The notes under the pieces: generated by a model | What the model was told of the DNA's origin: nothing | What the model saw: only the letters and a program-made list of their open reading frames with translations | The model's database searches: none | Source: Sycon ciliatum | Lineage: Eukaryota > Porifera > Calcarea > Leucosolenida > Sycettidae | Reading direction: 5' to 3' | NCBI RefSeq assembly: GCF_964019385.1 | Contig: NC_088647.1 | Location: 13,752,731-13,816,730, forward strand | DNA length: 64,000 nucleotides | Shown: positions 1 through 27,235 of the stretch, in pieces | Numbering within the stretch: the first letter of the stretch is position 1 | Layout: each line of letters starts with the position of its first letter | Program-made: the position numbers and the translations under genes

Positions 1-49
1 ATACTACAACTTACTTTAAGAAATTTGAGTACATGTCGAACACCTAGCC

Positions 50-9645
<9,596 letters not shown>

Positions 9646-10725
9646 GAAGAGCTCCATGGCAGTAAGTAAGCGTGTGTGCTTGCTGCTTGGAGCTGTGAAG
9701 AATGTGCGGTGGTAGCGTTGTGATTCGTGTCACATTGCTGTCCAGTACTGTCGCACAAGCAACCGTGCGGGCCAATGCCAATGAGCTGGTCATCACCAGC
9801 TGTGGCATTCTCAGCACTATACTCTGAAGAATAGCTATACGCTGCCCCTGCTCTTAGCACAGCTTGAGCTACATATCAAACCGACTGAGCACGTACCTGG
9901 ACCCTGAACAGGGGTATACCACCTACCTACCCCTCCCTCCCCCCCCCCCCCACAAAATGGGCATCTTTGTACGGGGGAGGGGGCATTTGCTCTCTATGCT
10001 GTGTGCCAAGGACACAGTGACACTGCCGGCACTTCACCGGACTAGTGAATACGACCACCTGTGTATTTACTTTGGAAGGGCAATGCAGCCCCATCTGACA
10101 ACGCCAATCGGCAACCGATTGAGTAATGAATGGTTCCAGCGTGACCTGGCCCGCTCACCTTAATAGCCAATGTTATTTGCCGCAGTGTCTCGGAATGAAT
10201 TGTTCATCCTGCCATTCAGGTTGCACACGGCTATTGCTGCGGTCCTTAACCAGGCGCTGCTGTAGCCTATGAGCATGCCCACTGTCACATTACGTGGCAC
10301 ATGCTGCTAACTTTGCACAAAGTTAAGCCATTGCAATCCAGCTTGTAGTCTGGAGTTCGAATTCAGAAGTGGACTGTGTTTTAACTTTTAACATGCTAAG
10401 TCATCAGAGTGAATAACGTTAGCAAGAGAATAGAACGGTTGTCAGTTGACAACCCTCCTGTTTCCTTTCTCTGCTAGATCATGACACTGATATATTTGGT
10501 ATCTGTAGTATGGCTAGTGTTGCTTGTTAGTTGTATTTTGATATCCAATATTATTGTACACTCGATGATTGCATATCACGCAGCTGAAACTATTTGATCA
10601 GTGACTGCCACTACTCAGCCTGGTCTACGCCGCACAGCTATTTGAACATGCACGCGTGCACAAACACACACACAAACACGTGCACACACACAAACACACA
10701 CACGCATACACACACAAACACACAC

Positions 10726-10767
<42 letters not shown>

Positions 10768-12205
10768 AGAGATCAGAGATCAAAACACTTAGCCGTTCTC
10801 CTGCGGGAATGCAGGCAATGCCATGGGTGGGCACATGTGTCTGCATTCCACGGCGTGCTTCTAAAAAAACAACTTGTACAATGCATTCGATAATCAGTGT
10901 CTTATGTAATGTGGCCATATGGGTGGAGACCGGACAGTGCGCACACACGGCATATAGAGATGATTTCGCTATGGGAATACAGATACTGTAGTGCTATAAA
11001 TCTGAATAAGGTCGGCTTCACCTGGCAAGGACATGGAAATATACTGTAATTCCCCGAATGTAAGTCGCACCTTTTTATACCTAACTTCAGGGCCAACAAA
11101 GGGGGTGCGACTTACAATCCAGCATGACTTAGGTACTACTGAAGTGAATATATTGAAACGATGTGACATGGATCCGGAAATGGGAGTGCGACTTACAATT
11201 GAGTGCGACTTACAAACGGGGACATACGGTATGCAGGACAGTTGAGTTCGACCCGGGTTGCGATTTCAACCTGGATCAAACGCAACGGTCCTTGCAAATT
11301 CATTGTGCAATACATTGTTCATTGCCGTGGTTTGTGTTGGGGAACGTCTGTCTACTGCAGTGAAAGTTGAGACCATTGAGTATGATGTAGATCTACTAGT
11401 ACTTCCTGATTGAAACCAACTAGTCTTGCCCAGTGCTGTGTGTAGACCTACATGCAGTACATGTACCAAGAGTATTGGGCTGTGTTTACATGACTGTGAG
11501 AATTTTCAACCCGGGGTGGCCGTGGGGCCGGAGAGTACATAACCCCCGGGATTGCCCGCGCTGCTCGGATCGGAACCGTCAACGGCCACATTCTCCTACG
11601 ATAATGAACTCTTGATATAATTGTAGGAGAATGTTTATGAACTCTTGATTATATCCTGATCAAGGAACCCTCGAGCCTCCCCCCCCCCCCCCCCCTGGCC
11701 CTACAACTACCGTCCGTAGTACAAGAATATTTACGGGCGATACATGTGTGTACACATAACAGCAGTGCGTAGATCTACGTCGTTGTGCGTAGATCTACGG
11801 TACGGGATGATGAGGAAATCAAATCATTGCATATGCATATATTGTCAAGCATGACATCATGCATGATTGATGTTTTTGACTTTTTGAATGTGAATTTTCA
11901 GGAAAGGTCTGTAGATTGTGGCTTCGCAAGGCTATTGTAGTTTTCCATAGAAGTCGTGTGGGTTTGAGTATCTGGCTGGCAGTGGCTTCATCATCATCAT
12001 CATCGAATAATCCTCTCCGCCCTCCTCAGTGTTATCTTGGCGACAGCGACAATATAGCTTGCTTGCCGAACGGCTTGGCAAGGGCCCCACGTAGACTCTA
12101 CGTGGTGGCAGCTCCACAGCAGGTCACAGCATCGGTAATGTACTGAAAGTCACAACGAGCAAGTCGCTAGGAGTAGGAGTTAGCACTGCAAACTTCATCG
12201 GTCGC
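9646..12205. other. Spacer between the JmjC gene and STUB1
   Basis: No gene recognised. Contents: an AC-rich block with a 5'-truncated minus-strand SINE piece at 10605-10650 (shares CAGCCTGGTCTAC with 2591-2972), a TA-flanked MITE at 11044-11229, a poly(C) run at about 11679-11696, and (ATC)n at about 11991-12004. The last 300 bp before 12206 presumably hold the STUB1 promoter and 5' UTR, but no TATA box or other element stands out. Confidence 0.5.
11044..11229. mobile_element. MITE, CTGTA/CCGTA-terminal family
   Basis: Left end CTGTAATTCCCCGAATGTAA, right end the complement of CCGTATGTCCCCGTTTGTAA; both run into GTCGCAC and are flanked by TA. The word GTGCGACTTACAA is repeated several times inside. 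Confidence 0.75.
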
Positions 12206-12400
12206 GTGCTGCAGCTGGCTATGTCTGCCAGCCAGCTAAAAGCTCAGGGGAACAAATTGTTCTCTGCAGGCCAGTATGGCCAGGCAGTGGAGTGCTATAG
12301 CAAAGCTATGGTATGGCATTGTGTGTGTGAGCGACTGTTATGTTTACATTGTACTGGCTCAGAGGTCAGAACGAATTTCTTGACCTGGCCAAGTTATGCA

Positions 12401-12442
<42 letters not shown>

Positions 12443-12445
12443 GTG

Positions 12446-12496
<51 letters not shown>

Positions 12497-12531
12497 GCGC
12501 GTGTGTGTGTGTGCGCGCGTGTGCGCGTGTG

Positions 12532-12563
<32 letters not shown>

Positions 12564-12759
12564 AATGGTGCAATCCCAGCACAAGTTACTATGGCTTCTG
12601 CCGTAGCATTGCTATCATCGCCTCCGGCGATGGGCGTCAAAAGGTGTGTGTGCGTGTGTGTATGTATGTGTGCATACCGGTATGTGTGTTGTGCATGTGT
12701 GCACATCATGTTTGTGCATGTATGTATGTTTGTGCACGTGTGGGCGTGCGTAGTTGTCA

Positions 12760-12799
<40 letters not shown>

Positions 12800-15700
12800 G
12801 GGGGGTGGGTGGGGTGGGGGTGCGTGTGTATATGTTTGTTCATGTGTGTATGTGTGTTTTGCTGTCCAATGTCCGTCAGTAGATAGTGTGTCAATGTGTG
12901 TAGGGTGAAACAGTTTGTAAGGTGCATGTACCCTACATCCGAGGTCACATGACTAGAAAATAATATACACGGTTCACTGACAAAGAATACAGTACTGGCG
13001 GGTGGCAAAGAGTGATGCGCCGAAGAGCGAGCAGGCTAGAACTTAACCAGGCACATGATACTAGTACCCGTATGTACATGGTGGCTCAGCTACATGTATA
13101 GTATAGAGATTTCAGGCTTCAGTTTCGAGAGAGAGAGAGAACGGCCTAGGCCACTACTCTGAACCCCTGGTTCTTCGGCACCGGACAGTTTTGTACGCAG
13201 GGTCTTCTAATCTCTTAGGCTGCGTGTAACTAGTGTGTACTGTAATTTCACAAATTTTCGGTGTACTTTTATTTTCGGTACTTTCGGTGCACCTGTTTCA
13301 TACCTAAAATTTCAACACACCGAACAAACGCTATCACACATAATCCAATAGGGAACTGCTTCTCTGTACCGAAAATTTCTGTTCACCTAACCCTGGCCTT
13401 TTGCCCTCATACCGAAAATATTGACCACCGAAAATTTCTGAAATTAGAGTATTTAAAATACCTGTATACAAAAGTTGAACTCTGATACTGAGCCTGTAAT
13501 AAATGTAATAATAAAAAGAGAAGAAAACACATGAGAACGAGTTGCAGGCGTGGACAGTTGCTGCATAACTCGTTCTCATGTGTGTGTGTGTTTTTTTTAC
13601 CGGTGTGCTATTACAAACTTTCTCAATCTCCATTACGTCCACCTGCACCTTACTAGTACAGGTAGCTAGTCTGAGCACTCGCTCACTCACGTATGGTCTC
13701 TTTGCTGGGAAAATGCTCTCTTAAAATTGAATCAATGCAATGAATAGAGAGTTGCGCACTCAGTACAAACACCATAAGTAAAACTACATGTCATGTATAT
13801 TCCTTTCGTATCTCCACGGAAACTTTTTAAAATTAAATCACCGAATTTGTGGGCATGGCCCATCCTCAGCTTGAAACAATAGTTGCTAAGTGAAGTATAC
13901 ATTAGGCACACTTCGTATCCGATACAAAGAGAAGAGGATTACATGGACTCTATAAGCAGAAAATTTCGTCGGTCAATAATTTCGTCCAACTCCAAAGAAA
14001 GAGAGTTCGTCCGGTTGTAAATTTCGTCCATGGATCATAAGAGTGTATTGAAAAGCTGGACAAATCAATATTAGTCCGGCATTTAATTTAGTCCAGCAGC
14101 TTGTTGGATGAAAAAGACGAAATTAAATTCCAGACGAATATTTCTGCTTGTACAGTACATGTATATCCATAGTTCAGTACATGTATGTTATACATGTACT
14201 GAACTTTTCGCTGTGGTCTATTTGTTGCTACTGCTGCAGCTGAAAGATCCCGGTGACTCCAAGTTCTATGGGAACCGTGCGCTGTGCTACAATCGAATGA
14301 CCAAGTACAGCGAATCCCTAACCGACTGCCAGAAGGCCATTGAGCTAAACCAGCGCTATGCAAAGGCATTCTATTTCCAGGGAGAGGCGCTTCTGGGCTT
14401 GGAGAAGTATGATGAGGCGATAAGCTCTTTGACGAAATGTAAGATTGTGCTTTTTTTTATCTTGGTGCAGTAGAACTCCCCCCCCCCCCCCCCCCCCCCG
14501 TACCCGGGTATGTGGGGATCGGGCACTGCCTGTAACCAGCAAGCGCCCTCTTGTTCACTGCGCCATGATATGTCTACAGTTAGCAAGAAGACATTTATTA
14601 TAAACAAATCTGAAGAGAAGGAAAACACAGCTGAAGAGGCAAAACACATGAAGCACGGAAATATCTCCCAAGCAAGCATGCCGTTATGGTGTGAGGTCAT
14701 ACAACTGTGGTACAAATCTAGTACGGGAGTACATGAACTACAGGTCAAATATGGCATGGGGGAATCCATATACATCACTCGGCGCATACAACATACTGAT
14801 TGCATGGAAGTGAACATTTTTTTAATGCATATCAGGCCCGTCGCACTGACTGTGGAGGTGGGGCGGCCATGGAAGGGGGTCCGGGGGTCCTCCCCCGGGA
14901 AAAAATGTCAAAAATTGAAGCCAATTGCAAGCATTTCCAGGCATTTGGTGCCATTTCAGTGTGACTGCAATGAAAGACTGTTTTGTTTCTGCAAAAAAAC
15001 CGCGATCGGGGACAAGGATTTGCCACGTTTGCGCTGAGCTGCGATCATCGATCTTTGTTGCAGTGTGCTCCAAAAAAAACGGCCGAAAAAGTGGGGCGGC
15101 CTCAGCCGCCCCAGCCGCCCCGGCTGTGACGGCCTTGCATATCAATATTTTTGGTGCCATTTTGTTGTTGTTGAAAAGCCATTTTTGTGACACGAGAAGG
15201 GTCAGGAAGATGCCTGGTAGACGAGAGTGCCCGGACCTGGGGAGTCCCAATTAGGGGAGTTTTACTATAGTTGTAGTTTAGAACTATGTGCGATATTATG
15301 CATGCTCTATGCGTGTGTGTGTGTGCGTGCGTTTGTGTGTGTCTGTGTCCGGTACCGTATCCCGGAATTCCAGATGACGACGTAGAATTAGGCTTCGGAG
15401 GCATCCAATGCATTGTCAGGGCAAGAACGGCAGACTTTGTTTTGCATACGTTTACTGGGGAATGGTTTTTGTTCTTCGGACGAAACCATTCGACTCAGTT
15501 CAGGGAACTACATTGTACGCGTTCTGATACATATATGCATGGGTACACTACAACTACTGGACACACTGTATTTTTGTGTTGTTGTGTTGCATCGGTATTG
15601 GACACACTGCGTTTGCAGCTCTTCAATTAGCCACTGAACAGCACTTATTCTTCGGCGATGAAATATCAACGAAGATCAAACTGGCCAAGAGTCTAGTGAG

Positions 15701-16452
15701 TATGGCATGTGTGAGCATGGTGTTTGCTGTCGATTCCCTGTTCTCTTCTAGCTTTACATGTATGTATGTATGTATGTATGCAAAGCACCACTGTGCATGG
15801 ATAAAGGGAAGGACAAAATGTTACGGGTTGTGACAAACTGTCCACCAACGTATCCAGATCATTATACAGTCAGCGAGTGCGACAAAAAGGCACAAACTTT
15901 TTCTGTCCTTCCTTTTATCCATGATTACTTTGTGTCAACATCCGAGTTCAGATTTGCACCACCGTGCATGTGCTTTTCTTCTTCTCTGAACCGGCGTAGG
16001 AGCATGTACTCCAGTACGCTTGCATGTTGTCCTGTGTGTGCGTTCCCCTATGCGAGGGTGAACATGCCAATGCGAGTATAGTACACTGTATAGTGTCCCG
16101 CTGTGCATGTTTTCTCTCCGAGCCGGTGTAGAAGTACTCAAGTACGAGTAGAGTATGCGTGCGTGTAGTCCTGTGTGTGCCTCTCCCCTCCCCCCCCCCC
16201 CCCCCCCCCCTCTATGCGAAGGTGCATGTAGTGTCTGTGACTGCTGGCTGCTGGCTAGCATGGAACTCGGGTGGGGGAACATTCTTATCTGGGAGAGATC
16301 ACTGACAGTGATTTTCCTACTGCTGATGGTTTGTATCCGTGCAGAGGTGGCAGCGGAAAGAGCAGCATCGCGAGAAAGAAGAGATCGAGCTTCAGACTTT
16401 CCTCAACGGCCTGATTGACGAGAAGAAGAAAAGGTCAGTAGTCTCAGTACGC

Positions 16453-16487
<35 letters not shown>

Positions 16488-19400
16488 AGTTTTACGTACC
16501 TTGGCAGCGTCATCCATCGGGACGGGCAGTCTTCGCATGATGTGCAGTCCCGTCTCGCCAAGGCTTCGCGTGTGTTCGGCAGTCTCCGTGTCCCAGTGTT
16601 TGAGAATCGGTCGTTATCTCTCCGCTGTCGGCGCCGCGTGTACATCGCCCTTGTGCTGACGACCCTCCTGTACGGAGCAGAGACGTGGACGCCGAAGGCA
16701 CCGGACCTGCGCTCTCTCAACACCTTTCATCACCAGTGTGTTCGCATCATCGTTGGCGTATCCAGGCGGGACCAGTGGGACAACCGCGTCACCTCGGTTA
16801 CCATGGCCCGAACCCTCGGCATTGACTGTGACGTCGCGGACATCATCCGGGAATATCGACTGCGTTGGCTTGGCCATGTTGGCCGGATGAACGACGACCG
16901 CATGCCGAAGCGAGTTTTGTTTGGGGAGCTCCCTGCAACACGCCCTCGCCATGGTCCACGCAAGCGGTGGCGTGACGTCATCGTGGATGATCTCCGCTCC
17001 ATCAGCCCCCCTGTGCCTTCTGACTGCTGGTTTGATGCTGCCCAGGATCGCTCTGTCTGGAGGCAGATCGCTCATCGTCGTCCTCCCGCCCGTGCTCCTC
17101 CTGATCCTGACTCTGGCTTCCGCTGCGCATGTGGAAAGGTCTGCCGTCGTCCCGGGGACCTCAAGCGCCACGCTCCGTACTGCAAAGCTAGCGGATAGTC
17201 CCTTCGCTATCATTGCCATCGGCAATGGGCACGTTCAAGGTTCAAGGTGTGTGTGTGCGCGTGTGTGTGTGCGTGTGTGTGTGCCTATGTGCCATGCATG
17301 TGACATGGAGGGCTGGTCAACTGTTCACTTGCTGTCTTGGTTGCATATGAGTATATTAGCACTACTCTGACTGGGACGCCATGATGTATGCAAATCATTG
17401 CCAGCCTTCGTCCTGCATGTATCATGGTGGCGGTTATGCGTCATTTTCTATCTCCTATTGCATCCACAATATTGCTTGTTCATGTTGTGTTCCTTGCTTG
17501 CCTAGTATTCTGGATGCCCCTCTCAGCCGGCCGGCGGACGAATTCGATGCAGAAATGGTAGGTTGGAGGCTCGGAGCACTTTAACTGGAGCTACAGTCTC
17601 TGTGCAAATGTAATGTACATGTTGACAGATTTGTGCAGAAACTGTAGCAGCTACGTGTCACGTGGCTGCTTTTTCCATTTAACGTACCTGAGTGGTGCTG
17701 AATACTTTCCGCAAGTTTCCGGAGATTCCGATATCACCGGCACATCAACAGCTTGACACATCCAATAAACCTTTGCTTGAGGCTTCTCCACACGTGTGTG
17801 ATACGAACACTAGTCCGCCTAACTTTACTTGTATGTATCTCTTACTTGTCTGTGCACTCTTGTGCTGGTGTTTTAGAAAGATCATGGCTAAAGAATAATG
17901 TCGTCCCTGAACGCACAAATTCCATTCACAGGGCGCGCTTGGGTGTACTTTTGGGAGGGGAGGTGCCTACACGAACTGCAAGCTGTACATTTAAAAGTAA
18001 TAACATGAAGTGTTTGCGAGGATCTCTTATCTCCTATGCTTTCTTGTCCCTTCTGTAAAGGACTGTCGGAAGAGGCAGGTTGCGGACCTGTTTGCAATGG
18101 TGGATGAGAGAAGATCAGTAAGTTGCATGTAACACTAGCACTTGGCTAGTTTGTGGTGTGTTGACATGACTATTGTTGTGAATACACTGACATCTCTCTT
18201 TTTGTCTTTTTACTGTAGGAATGGTTATGGTGATCCAGCTCATGGTCCATTATGCATGTTGTTGTATACTTTATTTTATAGTGGAAATCAAAACATGCGT
18301 GATGCCTAATAACAATGGACCCACAATGTGTATGTGTAGCGTGGGTGTAGCTGGCTGATTGGCTGGGCATGTATCCGTGTGTGCATTGTGTATTTGTGTT
18401 TGTGTTTGCTGATCGTGTGCCTGTGTGTGTGTGTGTGTATGTGTGTGGGTGTGTTCTTTCTGTGCACGCAGAAGAGAGAGGTGCCTGACAACCTGTGCTG
18501 TCAGATTAGCTATGAGGTGATGCGGGATCCTGTCATAACACCGTCTGGCGTGTCGTATCCTCCAGCATACTCCTTCCACTCAGTACATTGCAGTGGTAAC
18601 TTTGTACCGTACTACCGTAAAAGTCCGTAAATAAATACCTGCCCGAAAGAAATACCCCCTTCATTCTTTTGGCTCTGTCTGTTGAAGTCAAGTCAAGCCC
18701 GATAAACATACTGCCCGAAATAAGTACCGGTACGATGCGCACATGCAGCACGTAGCATGTACATCAACATGAAAATGACTTCTCCACTACACCCAAGTCA
18801 GGTCCGAAAGTTAGTTCGTGCCCGAAAGTCAGTACCCGCCCGAAAGTTAGTACGGGTGTGGTCACTAAATTCGAAAGTAAATACGTACTTATTTACGGAC
18901 TTTTACGGTAACTTGTAGCGTGTACATGTATGTATTATTGCTTGCATTATCGCCTTTCAAAGCTAGATAAACTAATAGCAAGAGTACATGAAAACCAGAG
19001 TGTGCAGCTCGGATGGGTTGCTGTCACGGCGAAATTCCGTGATTACATCATTTTAGTGATGTAGTGCGTACAAGCAGGATGCAAGCAGGTCTCTTTCTGC
19101 ACAACTGCAGCTCAGTTGTACGCACTACGCCATTTCCCGCCTCAGATCTGCACCAAAATGATGTAATCACGGAATTTCGCCGTGACAGACACCCATAGCA
19201 GAGAAGGCCCCAAGCTGCACACTCTGGTTTTCATGTACTCTTGCTAATAGGGTTGCCAAGTGCAATGCTACAGCTCTTGGCAGTAGAACTGGCAACTGCC
19301 ACGTTTTCGGCGGCCTTCTCAGTTACAGAGCTTAGATCTCAATTGAACCTTTCCATCGATGCATTGTTTGTTAAATTCCCTTTCTGGTTGACAGAGGTCT

Positions 19401-21090
19401 AGCAGTTTGGCACTCTTCTTTGTAGTGCTGCCTAAGATTGAGTAGGGGTATGGCCATACCCAGTCAGTAATCAAGTATGTTGCTCTCCTTTCTCTTAGTA
19501 AGGAGCCCTCTTTCAGTGCCTAGACTAGAGACAGTGCCAGCAAACCCAGCTATACTTTTAAAAGACGAAGTTTGCATTGCTATTCATGTGTGAGTGTATT
19601 CCTTGACGAGGCTTGATTGACAGGTATGACCGCAGTTCAATACAAGAACATCTTGAGGTAAGGACAGGGTCATTGTTGCGTGCACTTGTCTGCACAAGCT
19701 GGGGGGGGGGGGGGGGGGGGGCTGGTTTTTGTGGCAATATGAGAAGAAAAAAAGAGCCGGAACAGTGGGAAACATTGATGCCACTTGATGGAATGAATGC
19801 TCAATCTAGACCTAGACGCCATCCAAGCGAAAACCACGCCGGATCCTATCAATTTCGATGTTGCAAAGACTGCAAGGCCATTGGACATGTTGCAAAGACT
19901 GCAAGGCCATTGGACATGTTGCAAAGACTGCAAGGCCATTGGACATGTTGCAAAGACTGCAAGGCCATTGGACATGTTGCAAAGACTGCAAGGCCATTGG
20001 ACATGTTGCAAAGACTGCAAGGCCATTGGACATGTTGCAAAGACTGCAAGGCCATTGGACATGTTGCAAAGACTGCAAGGCCATTGGACATGTTGCAAAG
20101 ACTGCAAGGCCATTGGACATGTTGCAAAGACTGCAAGGCCATTGGACATGTTGCAAAGACTGCAAGGCCATTGGACATGTTGCAAAGACTGCAAGGCCAT
20201 TGGACATGTTGCAAAGACTGCAAGGCCATTGGACATGTTGCAAAGACTGCAAGGCCATTGGACATGTTGCAAAGACTGCAAGGCCATTGGACATGTTGCA
20301 AAGACTGCAAGGCCATTGGACATGTTGCAAAGACTGCAAGGCCATTGGACATGTTGCAATGACTGCAAGGCCATTGGACATGTACAATTTGTCATTTTTA
20401 AAATAGCGGCAACTTGTTTATAAAAGTTTCGGACCTTACGTCGTTTTGGTTAGAGATCCCTTGATCAGATGATTAGCAATCTTTCAACAGATAATACAAG
20501 GCAATAGCTCTAATCAATGGTTAATTTTGTACGAACTTTCAATAATTCTTTTCATCCATCGAAATTGACAAAGGTTTGTAGTTGCCCAGTATTGATGAGG
20601 GCCCTGCCCATCTGGATTTCTGATGTGAACCGGGAGATACGTTTTGACTCAACATCCGGGAATCTAGCAGCTTCAACCTCGTTGGGTCTCACCAGCGGAC
20701 CTTCATTGAGCAGCATTGTAATAGATAATGCTGGGGGTCTACATGTACATGACAAGACAGAACTCTACTGGAGTACAAATGTGAATGGCAGCATGCTGGT
20801 GAAGTCCGCCATTGTGGTGTCTGTGCAGCTTTATCCAACATTAGTAACTGTTGGTGTGCCTCGCACGTCCGCACATCCGAATCTGACATTTTGTCTTGTG
20901 TCTGTCAACGTCATGAAATGCGCGCACATGCTGATCTTCTTCTTGTCTGTCTGGACCGTTGCAGCGTGTCGGCCATTTCGACCCTCTAACGAGAGCACCG
21001 CTGACCCACAATGATCTCATACCAAACCTGGCCTTGAAGGAGGTAATTGAAGACTTCCTGGCGAAGAATGAGTGGGCGGATGATTACTAA
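12206..21090 (+). CDS. STUB1: STUB1/CHIP: TPR co-chaperone and U-box E3 ubiquitin ligase, nine exons
   Basis: Exons 12206-12310, 14240-14438, 15619-15695, 16345-16433, 17506-17557, 18061-18117, 18472-18554, 19624-19657, 20965-21090 join in frame and end TAA. The ATG at 12221 ([14 protein letters not shown]) is the likelier start, giving about 268 residues (human CHIP 303); the ATG at 12206 adds five. The first two exons are TPR helices ([32 protein letters not shown]) that in this family bind the EEVD tail of Hsp70/Hsp90. Exons 3-6 are the charged helical dimerisation hairpin. Exons 7-9 are the U-box: [58 protein letters not shown], ending NEWADDY as in other CHIPs. Role: cytosolic ubiquitination of chaperone-bound clients. 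The match is residue-by-residue strong, so confidence is high. Confidence 0.95.
12403..12563. repeat. (GT)n/(GC)n microsatellite in STUB1 intron 1
   Basis: About 160 bp of GT with scattered GC steps, about 90 bp after the first donor. It forms the 5' border of the short SINE copy at 12564. Confidence 0.97.
12564..12643 (+). mobile_element. 5'-truncated SINE copy between GT repeats
   Basis: Same sequence as the 3' part of the minus-strand SINE at 2591-2972: GCACAAGTTACTATGGC, then the hairpin ATCGCC-TCC-GGCGAT (12617-12631), then GGGCGTCAAAAGG directly joined to GTGTGTG. The 5' side is (GT)n. Confidence 0.8.
13240..13449. mobile_element. MITE, CTGTA-terminal family
   Basis: Left end CTGTAATTTCACAAATTTTC, right end a degenerate complement (CACCGAAAATTTCTGAAATT), flanked by TA. 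A partial related end is visible near 27396-27410. Confidence 0.6.
13953..14150. mobile_element. MITE-like inverted repeat, AAGCAGAAA termini
   Basis: AAGCAGAAAATTTCGTC at the left and the complement of AAGCAGAAATATTCGTC at the right; TTTCGTCC and TAGTCC words recur inside. It lies about 90 bp before STUB1 exon 2. Confidence 0.55.
16487..17247 (+). mobile_element. LINE fragment, copy C: RT C-terminus with one zinc finger
   Basis: Frame to the TAG at 17196-17198 has non-LTR C-terminal blocks [34 protein letters not shown] and [10 protein letters not shown], then a single finger [20 protein letters not shown]. The 3' UTR contains the hairpin ATTGCC-ATC-GGCAAT (17212-17226), flanked by words nearly identical to the SINE end (CGCTATCATTGCC, GGGCACGTTC), then a TTCAAGG duplication into GTGTGTG. 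The 5' side is (GT)n at 16456-16486. It lies in the STUB1 intron between exons 16345-16433 and 17506-17557, same direction. Confidence 0.85.
18615..18908. mobile_element. MITE, CCGTA-terminal family
   Basis: Termini CCGTAAAAGTCCGTAAATA and its complement, flanked by TA. Internal words CCCGAAAG and TTAGTACGGG repeat. It starts 60 bp after the STUB1 exon 7 donor. The same family forms the outer element at 35510-36137. Confidence 0.8.
18978..19244. mobile_element. Fold-back MITE with TAATA target duplication
   Basis: Terminal arm GCAAGAGTACATGAAAACCA continuing to GTGTGCAGCT is perfectly inverted at the right end; further inner arms (CACGGCGAAATTCCGTGATT and GTAGTGCGTACAA) are inverted too, so nearly the whole 267 bp can fold on itself. 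TAATA flanks both sides (18973-18977, 19245-19249). Confidence 0.8.
19860..20384. repeat. 29-bp minisatellite, about 18 nearly identical copies
   Basis: Unit TTGCAAAGACTGCAAGGCCA then TTGGACATG (29 bp), repeated with almost no variation; one copy near the end has CAATG for CAAAG. It lies in the last STUB1 intron. Because 29 is not a multiple of three and the unit has no stop in any frame, every frame on both strands is open across it; the 167-249 residue frames here are artefacts. Confidence 0.97.
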
Positions 21091-22506
21091 CTGCACGCGG
21101 ATAGACCCCCTGCTTGCTGTCTACTGCCCGGTACACTGCTGTGACATCAGGTAGAGCTGGTGGCCGCCTTGAGCCAGGTGTAGTTTGACCGTTGAAGTTC
21201 GTACCATCGTGGGCGAACGCATGTGTACATTCAGTGTACATTTATATAGCTTTGCACATTCTGCCATTCTGGACAGTTTTATTCCGCTGATTAATTTCAA
21301 AATCCTCAAGCACTGTTAACGAAATGACTGCACAAGTACGAACATACGGATCTAGTGTTGCCTGTGCTTGTTGGACATGTAGATATTATTGGCCATAACC
21401 TGGTGTCTATGGTTAAGCCGTGCTGCTGCTGCCGCCTGTGTGTACAAGTATTATTTATTTCCCTTACTCCAGTCGTGGGATGACTGCTGTCTGCTGTGGC
21501 CACATGGTGTGTGTGCTGTCCTGCTTCACGCGTGCACTGCTGTCTGCTGTTGTGTTCTTCTTCTTTTTTTATGTTGTGACCTGGCAGACTGCATCTGTAG
21601 TATGTTGTAATTGCCCGACCTTGAGACCTTGTTTGTGTTATTGTCCTACCGGCCTTGTTTAACCATCATCACTCCATCTTTTTTAACGCTCAATATCTTA
21701 TGTTGCTTTCTCTGTCACTCGAGTTGTGTTGGTTGGATCTCCTCGGTTTCCACAAGCAACTTCCGGCTGTTCCCTTGTTGAGTGCCTTCCTCTAGCACAA
21801 TTGCGATTCATTGCACTGCATTCGACAAAGCGAATGTGAACGGGAAGGTCATGGACATGGTGTTAGGTACGGAGTACTAGTATCTGGGGTTCCTTTTATT
21901 CAACTGTATGCGACTCCTCAATGCCAGCCTCTTCATGCACCCATACACGCACGCGCACACACGCACATGCTCATGATCCCTGACAGCAACACCCTGGCGA
22001 GGCTGAAGCAGAGTATGATCGGTGACCACTATCAAATTAGCATACTGTGGTGGAAGCAGTAATACGATTTGTTAGATCTATAAAAACATGAAAATCTTTA
22101 AAAAAAACTACAACTCTAAAGTATGTACAAAGCAAAGAAGTGTGTACAAGCACCCAGTTAGCATTGCATGCTGCATGGACTATTGAGTGTTTTCAATGAC
22201 TTGAGCATGCGCTGTTGTGAGGGTGGATGGTGCTATAGCATCTGGCCTGAGCTGGGGCAGAATACATGCCCGGTGAAGAGGACCTGAACTGGAAGACTGC
22301 AACCGGAATAAGTTGTCTACATGTAGGGTACAGCATGCGACTAACTTCCCGCGCAGTGACTGTCGAGGAAACCCTAGCTGTGCTCTGAATTGGGCCGGCA
22401 TCCCAGCTAGGAGCACATTCACATAACAGCACTGCTGTTTGACACATAACGTTATTCCACCATGTGACACTCAGGTGACAATGTAGGAATGCAGACTGTC
22501 GTGCGT
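21091..22506. other. Spacer between the convergent STUB1 and PDCD5 genes
   Basis: Both genes end toward this 1.4 kb, so it holds two 3' UTRs and terminators. No gene, repeat family or clear polyadenylation cluster is recognised. Confidence 0.5.

Positions 22507-27235
<4,729 letters not shown>

Noticed and set aside
16614..17225. 203-codon minus-strand frame at LINE copy C
   Set aside because: Shadow of the plus-strand RT/zinc-finger frame; no motif of its own.
19860..20384. CRISPR array
   Set aside because: The 29-bp units are head-to-tail with no spacers, in an animal intron.
19613..20423. Frames of 167-249 codons with [10 protein letters not shown] repeats
   Set aside because: They come from a 29-bp minisatellite without stops in any frame, inside a STUB1 intron; no start context or family match.
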